In this document: positions 6,179 through 6,261 of the stretch, piece after piece
Position numbering within the stretch: position 1 is the stretch's first letter
Layout of the letters: each line of letters begins with the position of its first letter
From: Desulfobacterales bacterium
GTDB lineage: Bacteria > Desulfobacterota > Desulfobacteria > Desulfobacterales > JAHIVH01
Length of the DNA stretch: 6,261 nt
Direction: 5' to 3'
Assembly (NCBI GenBank): GCA_020056645.1
Contig: JAGVHJ010000509.1
Span: 1-6,261, forward strand
The notes under the pieces: model-generated
What the model was told of the DNA's origin: nothing
Seen by the model: the letters and a program-made list of their open reading frames with translations, nothing else
Databases searched by the model: none
Program-made: the position numbers and the translations under genes

Positions 6179-6251
6179 ATCTTAACGAAACCCGTCCGAT
6201 GGTTTATAAAAAGGCGGGCGATTGGATAGATGCCTCTATGGGAGGCTTTTT
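6179..6251 (+). ncRNA. Possible short RNA or attenuated leader of about 73 nt
   Basis: The stretch is bounded by a candidate promoter and a terminator. It could fold into a first hairpin, CCCGTC (6191-6196) with GGCGGG (6213-6218), or the shifted pairing CGTCCG (6193-6198) with CGGGCG (6215-6220), then the terminator hairpin. I do not recognise an RNA family. It may instead be the leader of a gene beyond the right edge. Low confidence. Confidence 0.25.
6232..6251 (+). terminator. Intrinsic terminator
   Basis: GCCTC (6232-6236), loop TATGG, GAGGC (6242-6246), then five T residues (6247-6251). Perfect 5-bp GC-rich stem with an immediate T tract, so Rho-independent termination rightward is likely. 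No gene in the window ends just before it on this strand. Confidence 0.65.
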
Positions 6252-6261
6252 AGTATGATAA

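Noticed and set aside
6197..6251. Resemblance to a fluoride (crcB) riboswitch: CGATGG, then GATGCCTCTA just before a terminator
   Set aside because: The first stem does not fit the family's GGxG/CxCC form, the loop is too long, and there is no GGCAT-type pseudoknot partner for GATGCC.
1..6261. CRISPR array, tRNA, rRNA, insertion sequence, toxin-antitoxin or defence system
   Set aside because: No spaced direct repeats, RNA gene signatures, transposase or nuclease motifs were seen on either strand.

Overview
The window is a surface-polysaccharide (O-antigen or capsule type) biosynthesis cluster from a bacterium, probably Gram-negative. Five genes run left to right on the + strand and fill positions 1 to 5699. 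They are two family-2 glycosyltransferases (the first cut by the left window edge), an extended-SDR sugar-nucleotide epimerase/reductase, a WbpL/WecA-like polyprenyl-phosphate sugar-1-phosphate transferase, and a WbpM/CapD/PglF-like membrane-bound UDP-GlcNAc 4,6-dehydratase. The order epimerase/reductase, WbpL-like, WbpM-like matches the end of the Pseudomonas aeruginosa B-band O-antigen loci (wbpK or wbpV, wbpL, wbpM).

The likely pathway, inferred from families and order, is this. The WbpM-like enzyme converts UDP-GlcNAc to the 4-keto-6-deoxy intermediate. The SDR enzyme reduces C4 to give UDP-QuiNAc or UDP-FucNAc. The WbpL-like enzyme loads that sugar-1-phosphate on undecaprenyl phosphate. 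The two glycosyltransferases then extend the repeat unit on the cytoplasmic face. Genes 1 to 4 are packed as an operon, with a 20-nt gap, a 4-nt overlap and a 0-nt junction. The wbpM-like gene follows an AT-rich gap and may have its own promoter.

Positions 5700 to 6261 leave the polysaccharide cluster. A small Cys-rich gene of unknown function (68 residues) lies on the - strand, convergent with the wbpM-like gene and only 10 nt from its stop. To its right are about 345 bases without a convincing gene but with several structures: an AT-rich upstream region, a nested palindrome with an A10/T10 tract that reads as an intrinsic terminator leftward, three small hairpins, and a consensus -35 box with a plausible -10, followed 60 bases on by an intrinsic terminator. 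The last three elements could delimit a short RNA or a leader.

The source organism is not certain. The moderate GC content, the WbpM-like gene with its N-terminal membrane half and the small CxxC...CxxxC protein would fit a Desulfobacterota (former Deltaproteobacteria) genome, but that is a low-confidence inference. I see no CRISPR array, tRNA, rRNA, transposase or defence system. The polysaccharide part is ordinary in kind, and the most open questions are in the last 560 bases.
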